Below are positions 1-9,768 of a DNA stretch of 64,000 nt, in pieces. Position numbers and translations under genes: made by a program. A model generated the notes under the pieces. That model did no database searches and had not been told where the DNA came from. It saw only the letters and a list, made by a program, of their open reading frames with translations. Numbering within the stretch: position 1 is the first letter of the stretch; each line of letters opens with the position of its first letter. Source of the stretch: Schistocerca nitens (Eukaryota; Arthropoda; Insecta; Orthoptera; Acrididae); contig NC_064619.1 in the NCBI RefSeq assembly GCF_023898315.1, positions 477,813,376 to 477,877,375 on the forward strand, in the 5' to 3' direction.

Positions 1-33
<33 letters not shown>

Positions 34-34
34 T
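1..34. repeat. (AAT)n microsatellite
   Basis: Perfect AAT repeat at the window edge, so its full length is unknown. It abuts a copy of the PLE1 terminus. LINE A nearby also ends in an AAT run (about 346-358). Confidence 0.95.
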
Positions 35-124
35 TTTTCTGTAGTATTAATAATGTACTTATAATAGTGGGAAACATTCCACGTAGGAAAAATATATCTA
101 AAAACAAAGATGATGTGACTTACC
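33..124 (-). repeat. PLE1 terminal fragment with shared flank
   Basis: About 92 bp that match 976-1067 almost exactly (one difference seen, A versus C near position 49). The match covers both the PLE1 terminus (from about 62) and roughly 28 bp of the LINE A sequence that flanks PLE1 at the other locus. It is therefore a duplication of a junction and not an independent insertion. Confidence 0.8.
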
Positions 125-344
125 ATACCACACAATATCCACCAGTACATCAATGCAATACAGCTACATCCAAACACATATATACAACTACAGAAATCCG
201 TAATTATTGATACATGTTCAATTACCCGAAAGTTCCTAAATGCAATATAACACATACCGTACAGTTAATAGGAAGTGACGCTTGATCAAGGTCCGCGTCA
301 CTTTCCATTCTCAACCAGACTTAACGTCTGAGAAAGTAAAGAAA
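125..344. other. No gene recognised
   Basis: Between the PLE fragment and the AAT tail of LINE A. No coding signal is seen. It may be the end of another interspersed repeat. Confidence 0.4.
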
Positions 345-1003
345 TAATAATAATAATATTTATTCAACATTGAATAATCATATAGAATCCCTAGAAATAA
401 TACAGTTTCAGGACATCATACAGATTATTCTTCTGAATACGTCAGTTTATAAACTACATACTAAAGATTTGTTTGTATTAATAAATTCTACATTTTGATG
501 GATTTTACATTTGGTAGTATACAATCACAATATTACAAATATTGTTTTTATCAACATTATATTAGTTGTAGGTTACTTAAAACTATGAGCTTCACATACT
601 TATGAAGCACTTTTCATACAGATATAATACTCGTCTAGGGAATAAAAAGGGTTTTCAATTAGAATTCTTTTTAGCTGATATTTTAATTTGTTAGTAGGAA
701 GGGTTGTGAGACTTGTTGGTAGGGCATTGGCTAGCTTCAGCCCAGCATGAAGTGCATTATTTTCATATAAAGCTGTTCTGTGGCTATTTACATGGTATCT
801 GAACTTTTGCCTTGTATCGTACTGGTGCAGGTCACAGTTGAAATTTGGATTTATTGTTTTCACAAGCAATATAACTTTTAAGTATGTATACACTTATAAT
901 GGTAAGCACACCTAATTTTGGGAACAGATTCCGACATGATTCTTGAGGTTTGGCACCACAAATAATTCTGATAACTTTTTTCTGTAGTATTCATAATGTA
1001 CTT
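345..1003 (-). mobile_element. LINE A, 3' part (C-terminal ORF2 and 3' UTR)
   Basis: Reading the minus strand, about 985-600 encodes the C-terminal end of a CR1/L2/Jockey-type LINE ORF2. A motif of the type LQKKVIRIICG is followed by a GVLTIISVYI-like stretch and a final FYSLDEYY-like segment. The reading frame breaks near 890. The 3' UTR runs to an AAT-rich tail near 345. This is the distal half of the LINE whose reverse transcriptase lies at 4748-6900. PLE1 sits between the halves, and the part after the YADD motif is missing, so either a deletion accompanied that insertion or two LINE copies are juxtaposed. Confidence 0.75.
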
Positions 1004-1132
1004 ATAATAGTGGGAAACATTCCACGTAGGAAAAATATATCTAAAAACAAAGATGATGTGACTTACCAAACGAAAGCGCTGGCACGTCGATAGACACACA
1101 AACAAATACAAACATACACACAAAATTCAAGC

Positions 1133-1159
1133 TTTCGCAACAAACTGTTGCCTCATCAG
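1133..1159 (-). other. Hammerhead-like core in PLE1 left arm
   Basis: Minus-strand CTGATGAG, a 6-bp hairpin (GCAACA/TGTTGC with a GTT loop), then GAAA. This resembles the conserved core of hammerhead ribozymes, which are known in PLE terminal repeats. One extra G separates the CTGATGA box from the stem, and I could not find convincing stems I and III, so activity is unproven. Confidence 0.35.
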
Positions 1160-1275
1160 GAAAGAGGGAAGGAGAGGGAAAGACGAAAGGATGTGGGTTT
1201 TAAGGGAGAGGGTAAGGAGTCATTCCAATCCCGGGAGCGGAAAGATTTACCTTAGGGGGAAAAAAGGACGGGTAT

Positions 1276-1282
<7 letters not shown>

Positions 1283-1332
<50 letters not shown>
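1283..1332. repeat. (CA)n microsatellite in PLE1 arm
   Basis: About 25 CA units. The opposite arm carries only a short GT tract at the same place, so the expansion occurred after the arms formed. Confidence 0.95.
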
Positions 1333-1335
<3 letters not shown>

Positions 1336-1471
1336 CCATCCACACATATACAGACACAAGCAGACATATTTAAAGACAAAGAGTTTGGGCAGAGATGTAA
1401 GTCGAGGCAGAAGTGCAGAGGCAAAGATGTTGTTGAATGACAGGTGAGGAATGAGTGGCGGCAACTTGAAA

Positions 1472-3330
1472 TTAGCGGAGATTGAGGCCTGGTGGATAAC
1501 GGGAAGAGAGGATATATTGAAGAGCAAGTTCCCATCTCCGGAGTTCGGATAGGTTGGTGTTAGTGGGAAGTATCCAGATAACCCGGACGGTGTAACACTG
1601 CGCCAAGATGTGCTGGCCGTGCACCAAGGCATGTTTAGCCACAGGGTGATCCTCATTACCAACAAACACTGTATGCCTGTGTCCATTCATGCGAATGGAC
1701 AGTTTGTTGCTGGCCATTCCCACATAGAATGCATCACAGTGTAGGCAGGTCAGTTGGTAGATCACGTGGGTACTTTCACACGTGGCTCTGCCTTTGATCG
1801 TGTACACCCTCTGGGTTACAGGACTGGAGTAGGTGGTGGTGGGAGGGTGCATGGGACAGGTTTTACACCGGGGGCGGTTACAAGGGTAGGAGCCAGAGGA
1901 TAGGGAAGGTGGTTTGGGGATTTCATAGGGATGAACTAAGAGGTTACGAAGGTTAGGTGGACGGCGGAAAGACACTCTTGGTGGAGTGGGGAGGATTTCA
2001 TGAAGGATGGATCTCATTTCAGGGCAGGATTTGAGGAAGTCGTATCCCTGCTGGAGAGCCACATTCAGAATCTGATCCAGTCCCGGAAAGTATCCTGTCA
2101 CAAGTGGGGCACTTTTGTGGTTCTTCTGTGGGAGGTTCTGGGTTTGAGAGGATGAGGAAGTGGCTATGGTTATTTGCTTCTGTACCAGGTCGGGAGGGTA
2201 GTTGCGGGATGCGAAAGCTGTTGTCAGGTTGTTGGTGTAATGCTTCAGGGATTCCGGACTGGAGCAGATTCGTTTGCCACGAAGACCTAGGCTGTAGGGA
2301 AGGGACCGTTTGATGTGGAATGGGTGGCAGCTGTCGTAATGGAGGTACTGTTGCTTGTTGGTGGGTTTGATGTGGACGGACGTGTGAAGCTGTCCATTGG
2401 ACAGGTGGAGGTCAACATCAAGGAAAGTGGCATGGGATTTGGAGTAGGACCAGGTGAATGTGATGGAACCAAAGGAGTTGAGGTTGGAGAGGAAATTCTG
2501 GAGTTCTTCTTCACTGTGAGTCCAGATCATGAATATGTCATCAATAAATCTGTACCAAACTTTGGGTTGGCAGGCTTGGGTAACCAAGAAGGCTTCCTCT
2601 AAGCGACCCATGAATAGGTTGGCGTATGAGGGGGCCATCCTGGTACCCATGGCTGTTCCCTTTAATTGTTGGTATGTCTGGCCTTCAAAAGTGAAGAAGT
2701 TGTGGGTCAGGATGAAGCTGGCTAAGGTAATGAGGAAAGAGGTTTTAGGTAGGGTGGCAGGTGATCGGCGTGAAAGGAAGTGCTCCATCGCAGCGAGGCC
2801 CTGGACGTGCGGGATATTTGTGTATAAGGAAGTGGCATCAATGGTTACAAGGATGGTTTCCGGGGGTAACGGATTGGGTAAGGATTCCAGGCGTTCGAGG
2901 AAATAGTTGGTGTCTTTGATGAAGGATGGGAGATTGCATGTAATGGGTTGAAGGTGTTGATCTACGTAGGCGGAGATACGTTCTGTGGGGGCTTGGTAAC
3001 CAGCTACAATGGGGCGGCCGGGATGATTGGGTTTGTGAATTTTAGGAAGAAGGTAGGGGTGCGGGGGGTCGGTGGGGTCAGGAGGTTGATGGAGTCAGGT
3101 GAAAGGTTTTGTAGGGGGCCTAAGGTTCTGAGGATTCCTTGAAGCTCTGCCTGGACATCAGGAATGGGATTACCTTGGCAAACTTTGTATGTGGTGTTGT
3201 CTGAAAGCTGACGCAGTCCCTCAGCCACATACTCCCGATGATCAAGTACCACGGTCGTGGAACCCTTGTCCGCCGGAAGGATGACGATGGACCGGTCAGC
3301 CTTCAGATCACGGATAGCCTGGGCTTCAGC
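1472..3330 (-). pseudogene. PLE1 reverse transcriptase and GIY-YIG endonuclease, frameshifted
   Basis: The long open part (2788-1472, extending upstream without an obvious stop) carries RT motifs: QLKGTAMGTRMAPSYAN, then the catalytic box YRFIDDIFMIW. The C-terminus holds a Cys-containing linker and a GIY-YIG nuclease signature (VIYQLTC...FYVGMASNK, then R and H residues). The RT N-terminus (ADKGSTTV and VLDHREYVAEGL motifs, about 3310-3060) is in another frame; the frame changes near 3060 within the conserved PKIHKPN region. Single-base loss is the simplest explanation. In an intact element this protein would copy the RNA at a nicked target. Confidence 0.88.
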
Positions 3331-3392
3331 AGTGGTGATGTTGGGAGTAGGATTAAGGTTTTTTAAGAAGGATTGAGAGGCAAGGCTGGAAG

Positions 3393-4340
3393 TCAGAAAT
3401 TCCTGGAAGGTTTGGAGAGGGTGATTTTGAGGAAGAGGAGGTGGGTCCCGCTGTGACGGAGGACGGAACTGTTCCAGGCAGGGTTCAATTTGGATAGTGT
3501 CTTGGGGAGTTGGATCATTAGGAGTAGGATTAGGATTATTTTTCTTCGTGGCAAAGTGATACTTCCAGCAGAGAGTACGAGTGTAGGACAGTAAATCTTT
3601 GACGAGGGCTGTTTGGTTGAATTTGGGAGTGGGGCTGAAGGTGAGGCCTTTGGATAGGACAGAGGTTTCGGATTGGGAGAGAGGTTTGGAGGAAAGGTTA
3701 CTACTGAATAAGGGTGTTGTGGTTCCAGATTGTGTTGATTGGAATTTTGAGGTTTTGGAGGGAGTGGAGCTGGAAGTGGGAGGTTGAGTAGATGGGAGAG
3801 ACTGGGTTTGTGTGCAATGAGAGGAGGTTGAGGTTTGCTGGAAAGGTTGTGAAGGGTGAGTGAGTTGCCTTTCCGGAGGTGGGAAACCAGGAGATTGGAT
3901 AGTTTTTTGAGGTGAAGGGTGGCATGCTGTTCTAATTTGCGGTTGACCTGTAGGAGGATGCTCTGAACAGCCGGTGTGGAAGTGGGAGAGGAAAGATTGA
4001 GGACTTTTATTAAGGATAGGAGTTGACGGGTGTGTTCATTGGCTGAGTTGATGTGTAGGTGAAGGATTAGGTGGGTGAGAGCAATGGAATGTTCAGTTTG
4101 GAACTGGTATAGGGACTGCTGGAAAGAAGGGTTGCAGCCAGAGATGGGAACTTTAAGTGTGAGGCCTTTGGGGGTAATGCCAAATGTCAGACAAGCCTGA
4201 GAAAATAGAATATGCGAGCGTAATCTGGCTAGGGTGAAGGCATGTTTGCGGAGGGAATGTAAATAAAACTTAATGGGGTCGTTGTGGGGGTGTTGTGAGG
4301 GTGACATGGTATTAGAAGGTGGAAAGTTGCCGCCACTCAT
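3393..4340 (-). CDS. PLE1 N-terminal ORF fragment
   Basis: An ATG at 4340 lies inside the terminal arm and opens a 315-codon frame rich in Leu, Ser and Pro. It encodes the poorly conserved N-terminal region of the PLE polyprotein (motif KFYLHSLRKHAFTLARL near the start). The frame ends at 3393 after running out of register, since the RT continues in another frame. No fold is recognisable, and a full-length PLE protein would fuse this to the RT. It is a remnant and not a host gene. Confidence 0.7.
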   Translation of the reverse strand: MSGGNFPPSNTMSPSQHPHNDPIKFYLHSLRKHAFTLARLRSHILFSQACLTFGITPKGLTLKVPISGCNPSFQQSLYQFQTEHSIALTHLILHLHINSANEHTRQLLSLIKVLNLSSPTSTPAVQSILLQVNRKLEQHATLHLKKLSNLLVSHLRKGNSLTLHNLSSKPQPPLIAHKPSLSHLLNLPLPAPLPPKPQNSNQHNLEPQHPYSVVTFPPNLSPNPKPLSYPKASPSAPLPNSTKQPSSKIYCPTLVLSAGSITLPRRKIILILLLMIQLPKTLSKLNPAWNSSVLRHSGTHLLFLKITLSKPSRNF

Positions 4341-4747
4341 TCCTCACCTGTCATTCAACAACATCTTTGCCTCTGCACTTCTGCCTCGACTGACATCTCT
4401 GCCCAAACTCTTTGTCTTTAAATATGTCTGCTTGTGTCTGTATATGTGTGGGTGGATATGTGTGTGTGTGCGAGTGTATACCCGTCCTTTTTCCCCCTAA
4501 GGTAAGTCTTTCCGCTCCCGGGATTGGAATGACTCCTTACCCTCTCCCTTAAAACCCACATCCTTTCGTCTTTCCCTCTCCTTCCCTCTTTCCTGATGAG
4601 GCAACAGTTTGTTGCGAAAGCTTGAATTTTGTGTGTATGTTTGTATTTGTTTGTGTGTCTATCTACGTGCCAGCGCTTTCGTTTGGTAAGTCACATCATC
4701 TTTGTTTTTAGATATATTTTTCCCATGTGGAATGTTTCCCTCTATTA
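4324..4747 (+). repeat. PLE1 terminal arm (right)
   Basis: Inverted copy of 1004-1467. It includes splice-like GGTAAGT strings and ends at TTTCCCTCTATTA, next to LINE A coding sequence. Confidence 0.9.
4593..4619 (+). other. Hammerhead-like core in PLE1 right arm
   Basis: CTGATGAG at 4593-4600, hairpin 4601-4615, GAAA at 4616-4619. It is identical to the left-arm copy, with the same one-base offset before the stem. Confidence 0.35.
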
Positions 4748-6900
4748 ATAAATGACTTTCATTAGTTACACTGTTGCACAGTACCTCCAGACTCTCATAG
4801 TCTTTGTGTTTACACACTATTGATGTGTCATCTGCCTACAATATTTTTGTACAGTTAGGAGAACAATACTGTATATCATTAACATAAATCAAGAAAAGAA
4901 CAGGTCCCAAGACAGAACCTTGAGGCACTCCATATTTGATATCAGTAATTTTAGATTTGTAAGACCCACTGTTTGTTTTAAGCAAGACAAATTGTTTTCT
5001 ATTGCTCATATACGATTTTATTAGCTCATAGCCAGTTCCTCTGATACCCAGGTTCCACAACTTGTAAAGTAATATGTTGATGTTGACACAATCAAAAGCT
5101 TTTTCTAGATCAAGGAACACTCCAGTTACACACTCCTTGTTCTCTATGGCCGTTATTATTTTGTCTATTAATTGTGCTGCTGCTACTGATGTTGACTTGT
5201 TTTTCATAAAGCCATTCTGATTTTCAAATATTAAATTGTGTTGACTCAGGAAAGTCATTAGTCTAGTATAAATAACTTTCTCAACCTTCTTAGAAAATGC
5301 AGGTAAGAGAGATGGGGCGGTAGTTTTCAATTTTAGATTTATCACCTTTCTTGTAAATTGGGGTTACTTGTGCTGTCTTTAGACTATCTGGGAAACAACC
5401 TGATGCAATTACATCATTTACTGCTGTGGCCATGGCATCAGATATGTTGTCTAAGCATCTTTTCAGTGTACTGATAGACAATCCATCATAGCCTGCTGAT
5501 TTTGTATTTTTTAATGACATTACTATGTTTTTGACTTTCTTGTTATTGGTTGGGGCCAAGTATATGCTTTGTTTGATTGGAATGCCCCTATATCTATGCT
5601 GAAGATTCTTAAAATGGTCATTGACAGATTTTCCAACAGAAGAAAAGTACTCATTAAAAACATTTGCAATCTGACATTGACATTTCATGATATGCCCTTT
5701 ATGGTTTCTAGTAAAATCACTTGTTGATCTGTTCTTACAATCCCTAAAGCTATTTATTACTTTCCAAACAGCTAAACCTGTGTTAGTAGATTTTCTTAAC
5801 ATTGTGGCTACATATTTACTTTTAATTTCTAGCAGAAGATCTTTATAGTAATCCTGATAGTTCTTAAATCCTACCTTTAGTCTATTATTATTATTATTAT
5901 TATTATTATTTATCATTGCATATTGGAAAAGTCTAAGTTTCTCTCTTGCTGTTTTGACTTCATGATTTATCCAGCTATTTTTTTTTTTTTTTTTGTATCT
6001 TTTTTGCAGTCATTTACTGTAAAGGTCATTTCTGGACTTGAGACATTGAAGCAATAATAAAAATCTGATGAAAAATCACTGAAAGTAATGCTGTTTTTTC
6101 ACCCCATTGTAAGCTTTTCAGCAAACTGTTGAAATCTTTAACATTGTCGTCATTGGTGATTCTTTTTGTCACATATTGTTTCTCTTTTCTATTGACATGA
6201 AGATTTTCAGCTTCTATCAATACCTGTACTGCATGGTGGTCGGAAATGGCAAGCTTCAGAACTGATGCACTACATGTAAAGTGGGACATGTTATTTATAA
6301 TGTTGTCAATGCATGATTTTACACTATTGACCTCTCTAGTGGGCTTGTTTATCAGAAATGTTAAGTTAAATTGAGCTAGTATTAGCATTAGTTTTTTTAG
6401 GTACAGGGTCATTGGACAGCAAGTCAATGTTTATATCTCCAGTTAGTATTATGTTAACCCAGCCATTTTTATTGCAGTGTTTACTGTCGTCAATGTCAAC
6501 AAGCAGGTCATTAAGAACATCAAAGAAACTATCTACGCTACCAGATGGAGGTCTGTATAGGCCTATAATAATTAAGTTCTCTGTCCCCCACTTATAATTA
6601 ATTGCTGCTAGTTCTATTACACCCTCAATGCTAAAAGCACTTACATCTATTACATTACAATTACTTCCACTGGCTGCAAAGATAGCTACCCCACCACCAC
6701 GTTTCTCTTTTCTACTGAAGGCAGAGCAAAAGATCATGGAAAGTGGCTTACATACACTGATAAGCTCATCTGTGTACCAGTGTTCACTTATAACTAAAAC
6801 ATCACGGTTATCAATTGCTGCGATGGTATCCAACTCGTGCTTATTGCCAAGACTTTGAAAGTTCTACTGAATTAATTTGAAAGTGAGTTTGGATTGTTGA
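4748..6900 (-). pseudogene. LINE A ORF2: endonuclease and reverse transcriptase, broken
   Basis: CR1/L2-like ORF2 on the minus strand. The apurinic endonuclease domain lies at about 6870-6040, with SEHWYTDE, RKEKRGGGVAIF, LYRPPSG, TGDINID and a terminal SDHH motif. The reverse transcriptase lies at about 5910-4836, with SAGYDGLS, TPIYKKGDKSKIENYRPISL, LDLEKAFDCVN and YGVPQGSVLGPVLFLIYVND. The frame changes near 6420, near 5930-6030 (beside a poly-T run) and near 5340. The catalytic YADD box is damaged: the Tyr codon has become a TAG stop at 4835-4837. Sequence stops matching LINE at PLE1. This copy cannot retrotranspose. Confidence 0.88.
5886..5911 (-). repeat. (ATT)n inside LINE A coding region
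   Basis: An ATT tract that reads as about nine consecutive Asn codons on the minus strand, between the endonuclease and reverse transcriptase domains. Confidence 0.85.
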
Positions 6901-7090
6901 ATGCTTGATCGACGTGTCACCCTACCAGAACCACTTATACATTTAACCCTAAAAAAGAAAGATCAGCTTACAGAGTGGGTTTGGTATTTTTCACTATCCA
7001 TTTATTCAAGTTGGTCTGTTTCCATGTACTGGGAGCCTGGGAAGAATCAGCTTTACCTGGTGTTTTCAGCAGCCATTTGCCCAATGTCGT

Positions 7091-8296
7091 CTATCTATAC
7101 CCATTCCTGCAGTCTTCTTGTGTTGTGGAGCACTCATTCTTCGAATGTGTGTGTTTTGAGTATACGTTGTTCCTAGCATTTACGACGATTTCACAAATAA
7201 TGGTCACTAAGTGATTTTTTCCGCGCTGATTGAGGTGAAGGCTGTGAGTGGTGTAAAGATCTCTACTAAAATGTTGCACGTTAACCATTTGTACATTTGC
7301 GTAACGGTTGCAAATTTCTGCATATTGACTGTTTGTATATGCTACTGCCCTGTTTACACACGAGAATTGAGGCAAGTCATACCTGTGTGGAATATAGAGA
7401 ACAATGACGTTTGAGTCATTTAGATGGTTTAGAGCAGATTTTAGGGCATTAACAGCATGCAAACCATCGTTGTGAGCGACGTCATTTGCACCACCACATA
7501 TTACACTGAAGTCTTCCTTCATTGTCTTTCGAGAGATATTGTGTACAGTTGAAAGCACTTGGTCAAGACGAGTGCCAGGTTTAATAAAACCTGAAGCATT
7601 TACTTCACTGTTTACGCTTTTTATTTCGTGTGCAAGGCCTCCAAGATGACTATCACCCATTAAACATATGTTTATTCTTCTTGCTGCATTTGTGGTGTTA
7701 GTTAAATTGACTGTCGTCTTGAATGTTGAATTTACCTTGCTTCTGTTTACGAGTGATGGTTTTGGCTGGCGAGGTTCCACATTTTGCTTAATAACAGGCT
7801 TTTCTTTCAGATGGTGCATGATTTGATCTTTTGTAGATAGGCCTACCATTTTTTGGAGCATGGCAGGAGAATTTATTACTAAAGACGACGAAATGATTGC
7901 GCTATGGTTAGCGTTACCGGTACACCCAGAATGTGTTGGAAAACTTGAAATGGTGACAGAATCTTCGGTCACTGTGTACAATTTATTTCTGTCGAATTCA
8001 CTTACGCCCTGCTCGGTGGTTTTTAGTTTTCTATGATCATTTTCAAGATATTTGAGTCTATCAGCTAGCACTTTGTTTTCTGCCAAGAATCTGCGCACAA
8101 TTTCTTGCAACAAATTAATAGTTTCAACTAGTTTTGCTTTGTCAGGATGGACTTCACATGTTACACACTTACATTTTGATCTGGATGATTTTTCACTGCG
8201 GGTTTTTTGCGTGGCACTAGACTCGAAACTTTGCGAAGCACTTTTGTTGATCATATTGATGCCGGATAACATTTGAAATTTCTCAATCGCTGCCAT
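7091..8296 (-). CDS. LINE A ORF1: SGNH-esterase-like protein (401 aa)
   Basis: Uninterrupted ORF from an ATG at 8296. In order it has a short Cys cluster (KCKCVTC, residues 41-47), a leucine-rich probable coiled coil (about 56-92), a Ser/Thr-rich linker, and a C-terminal SGNH/GDSL-hydrolase-like domain. Block I is GDSHLGG (214-220), block III is GGAND (268-272), and block V is HSLHLNQRGK (351-360), where His replaces the usual Asp of the D-x-x-H pair. Esterase-type ORF1 proteins are known in CR1/L2-clade LINEs, where they are thought to aid RNP or membrane interactions. It lies directly upstream of ORF2 (endonuclease and RT) on the same strand. The ORF is intact although ORF2 is not. Confidence 0.82.
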   Translation of the reverse strand: MAAIEKFQMLSGINMINKSASQSFESSATQKTRSEKSSRSKCKCVTCEVHPDKAKLVETINLLQEIVRRFLAENKVLADRLKYLENDHRKLKTTEQGVSEFDRNKLYTVTEDSVTISSFPTHSGCTGNANHSAIISSSLVINSPAMLQKMVGLSTKDQIMHHLKEKPVIKQNVEPRQPKPSLVNRSKVNSTFKTTVNLTNTTNAARRINICLMGDSHLGGLAHEIKSVNSEVNASGFIKPGTRLDQVLSTVHNISRKTMKEDFSVICGGANDVAHNDGLHAVNALKSALNHLNDSNVIVLYIPHRYDLPQFSCVNRAVAYTNSQYAEICNRYANVQMVNVQHFSRDLYTTHSLHLNQRGKNHLVTIICEIVVNARNNVYSKHTHSKNECSTTQEDCRNGYR

Positions 8297-8390
8297 CTTG
8301 AACCAGTCCAGTTACTTAAATGGTCATTTTAAATACTGTGAACTCTTGAGGTCACGACTGTTCAGTATGTAACATGTTTGGGGTAAGACC

Positions 8391-8710
8391 GAGCAAAGGG
8401 CGCAGTGGTTATCGCACTGGACTCTCATTCAGGAGGATGATGGTTCAAACCCAGGTTCGACCATCCTGATTTAGGTTTTCCGTGATTTCCCTAAATTGAT
8501 TCAGACAAATGCTGAATACTTCTGGTACAGGTTAGGAAGGGGGCCTTTCTGGGTTTATTTTCTAAAAATTTGGAAACTGGGGACGCATACCTTTTTGAAA
8601 GTGCACAGCCGATTTCCTTTCCATCCTTCCCTAATCCGAGCTTGTTCTTCATCTCTAATGTCCTTGGTTTCGACGGAATGCAGAACACTATCATCCTCGT
8701 CCTCCTCCTC
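8391..8710 (+). mobile_element. tRNA-derived SINE with internal insertion
   Basis: The 5' head shows pol III promoter boxes: A-box-like GGGCGCAGTGG (8400-8410) and B-box-like GGTTCAAACCC (8451-8461). The SINE body follows (TGATTTAGGTTTTCCGTGATTTCC, CAGCCGATTTCC, CTTCCCTAATCCGAGC) and ends in a TCC-rich tail near 8709. Relative to the copies at 56841-57072 and 43966-44036, about 75 bp are inserted after the AAATGCTG motif (8516-8590). No clear target duplication was found. Confidence 0.8.
8517..8590 (+). repeat. Repeated segment, copy 1 (inside the SINE)
   Basis: Shares TACTTCTGGTACAGG and TTTTCTAAAAATTTGGAAAC and GGGGACGCATAC with 9455-9513, with an extra 12-13 bp in the middle. Unidentified. 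Confidence 0.7.
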
Positions 8711-9454
8711 GGATATCCGTAGATTGATGAAAACTGATTTCACAATCATTTGTGTCCATGGTTCATCCTGTTTGAATAATGTTGCTCTACAAACTGTCTT
8801 GAATGTTGTGTGCTGCTCATGTGATCTTTATGGACATAAGTGAGAATATTGCAGTAGTCATGTGGAGCAATTTACTCTGATAATTTACTAGCTCTGTACT
8901 GAACACTGGCAAGTGAAGTACGGAAACTGGGGGGAGGGGGAATCTTGTTTGAAAGGCAGCAGTTCTGGCCCATGCATGACTACTGGAATTTAATCCACAA
9001 GACGACTAGTAAAAGTGCTCAGCAGGTTTAATAAGCATACAAGCTTCAAACTCAGCAACAAGTGGAAGGGGGCATTTGATACAGAGATACTATCGAGAAT
9101 TATACTCAATAGCTGACATTCTGCTGTGATGGTGTAGGTGAAGTAGCGCTATTGACTCTTACGTATCCTTGGATTGCAGGTGGTACTATTACAGAATTCA
9201 CCCCCTTGTGTTTCCACCTTCTGTATATCACTAGAGACCAGATTATATGCATCATAAAAACTTAAAATAGCCATGAAAAATGCTTAAAAATGCATGAACA
9301 GTGTCAAAATATGCAAGATCAAATAATAAAAAAACATGGTAGTTACTGCGTACACTATATCTCACCAAAGTCGAACCTGTGCATATCAATTACGAGGAAG
9401 AGCGCCGGCCATGTGAAAAATCACTACATTTAGAATGGTGATATCATTTTCTGA
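8711..9454. other. No gene recognised
   Basis: No coding or repeat family recognised. The AT-rich stretch at 9240-9340 may include the terminus of the hAT element. Confidence 0.4.
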
Positions 9455-9513
9455 GTACTTCTGGTACAGGTTCTGGGGTTATTTTCTAAAAATTTGGAAA
9501 CTGGGGACGCATA
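9455..9513 (+). repeat. Repeated segment, copy 2
   Basis: Counterpart of 8517-8590, lying just outside the hAT remnant. Identity is high across about 50 bp. Confidence 0.65.
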
Positions 9514-9768
9514 CCGTGTTTCAAGAATTTTTCCTCCTTTGTATTGTCGGTAAGAAGCGGATGCGATGCGAGGGAGTCAGTGAAACAATTGATATGTACA
9601 GAACCAACTTTGAGATGTATCGCACGCAGAGGGGCACGTTCAAAAGCTCCATAATATTTTATGTAAAAAACAACATACGCTCATGAATTTTTTAAACAGC
9701 ATTAACTATTAATTAATACTATTGGACCAAAGCATCATTTACAATTTATTGTACATTTTTCCAATATT

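Larger units (their letters stand above)
1004..1467 (-). repeat. PLE1 terminal arm (left)
   Basis: Near-perfect reverse complement of 4324-4747. It is longer because of a CA-repeat expansion. PLE terminal repeats (pLTRs) are known in both direct and inverted arrangements. Confidence 0.9.
1004..4747 (-). mobile_element. Penelope-like retroelement PLE1 with inverted terminal repeats
   Basis: A 3.7-kb element on the minus strand. It has inverted terminal arms at 1004-1467 and 4324-4747 around a reverse transcriptase joined to a C-terminal GIY-YIG endonuclease, the domain order typical of Penelope-like elements. The coding region lies in three different frames, so the copy is dead. It sits inside LINE A: LINE ORF2 sequence continues on the 4748 side and LINE C-terminal sequence on the 1003 side. 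Confidence 0.9.

Noticed and set aside
1191-1686. Overlapping frames of 60-144 codons with long His/Thr or Val/Cys repeats
   Set aside because: They are translations of the CA microsatellite and PLE arm, with no independent coding evidence.
2104-3142. Plus-strand frames opposite the PLE1 reverse transcriptase
   Set aside because: Antisense shadows of a recognised RT and GIY-YIG coding strand.
4593-4619. A complete, active hammerhead ribozyme
   Set aside because: Only the core boxes and a shifted stem II are visible. I could not pair stems I and III, so it is reported only as hammerhead-like.
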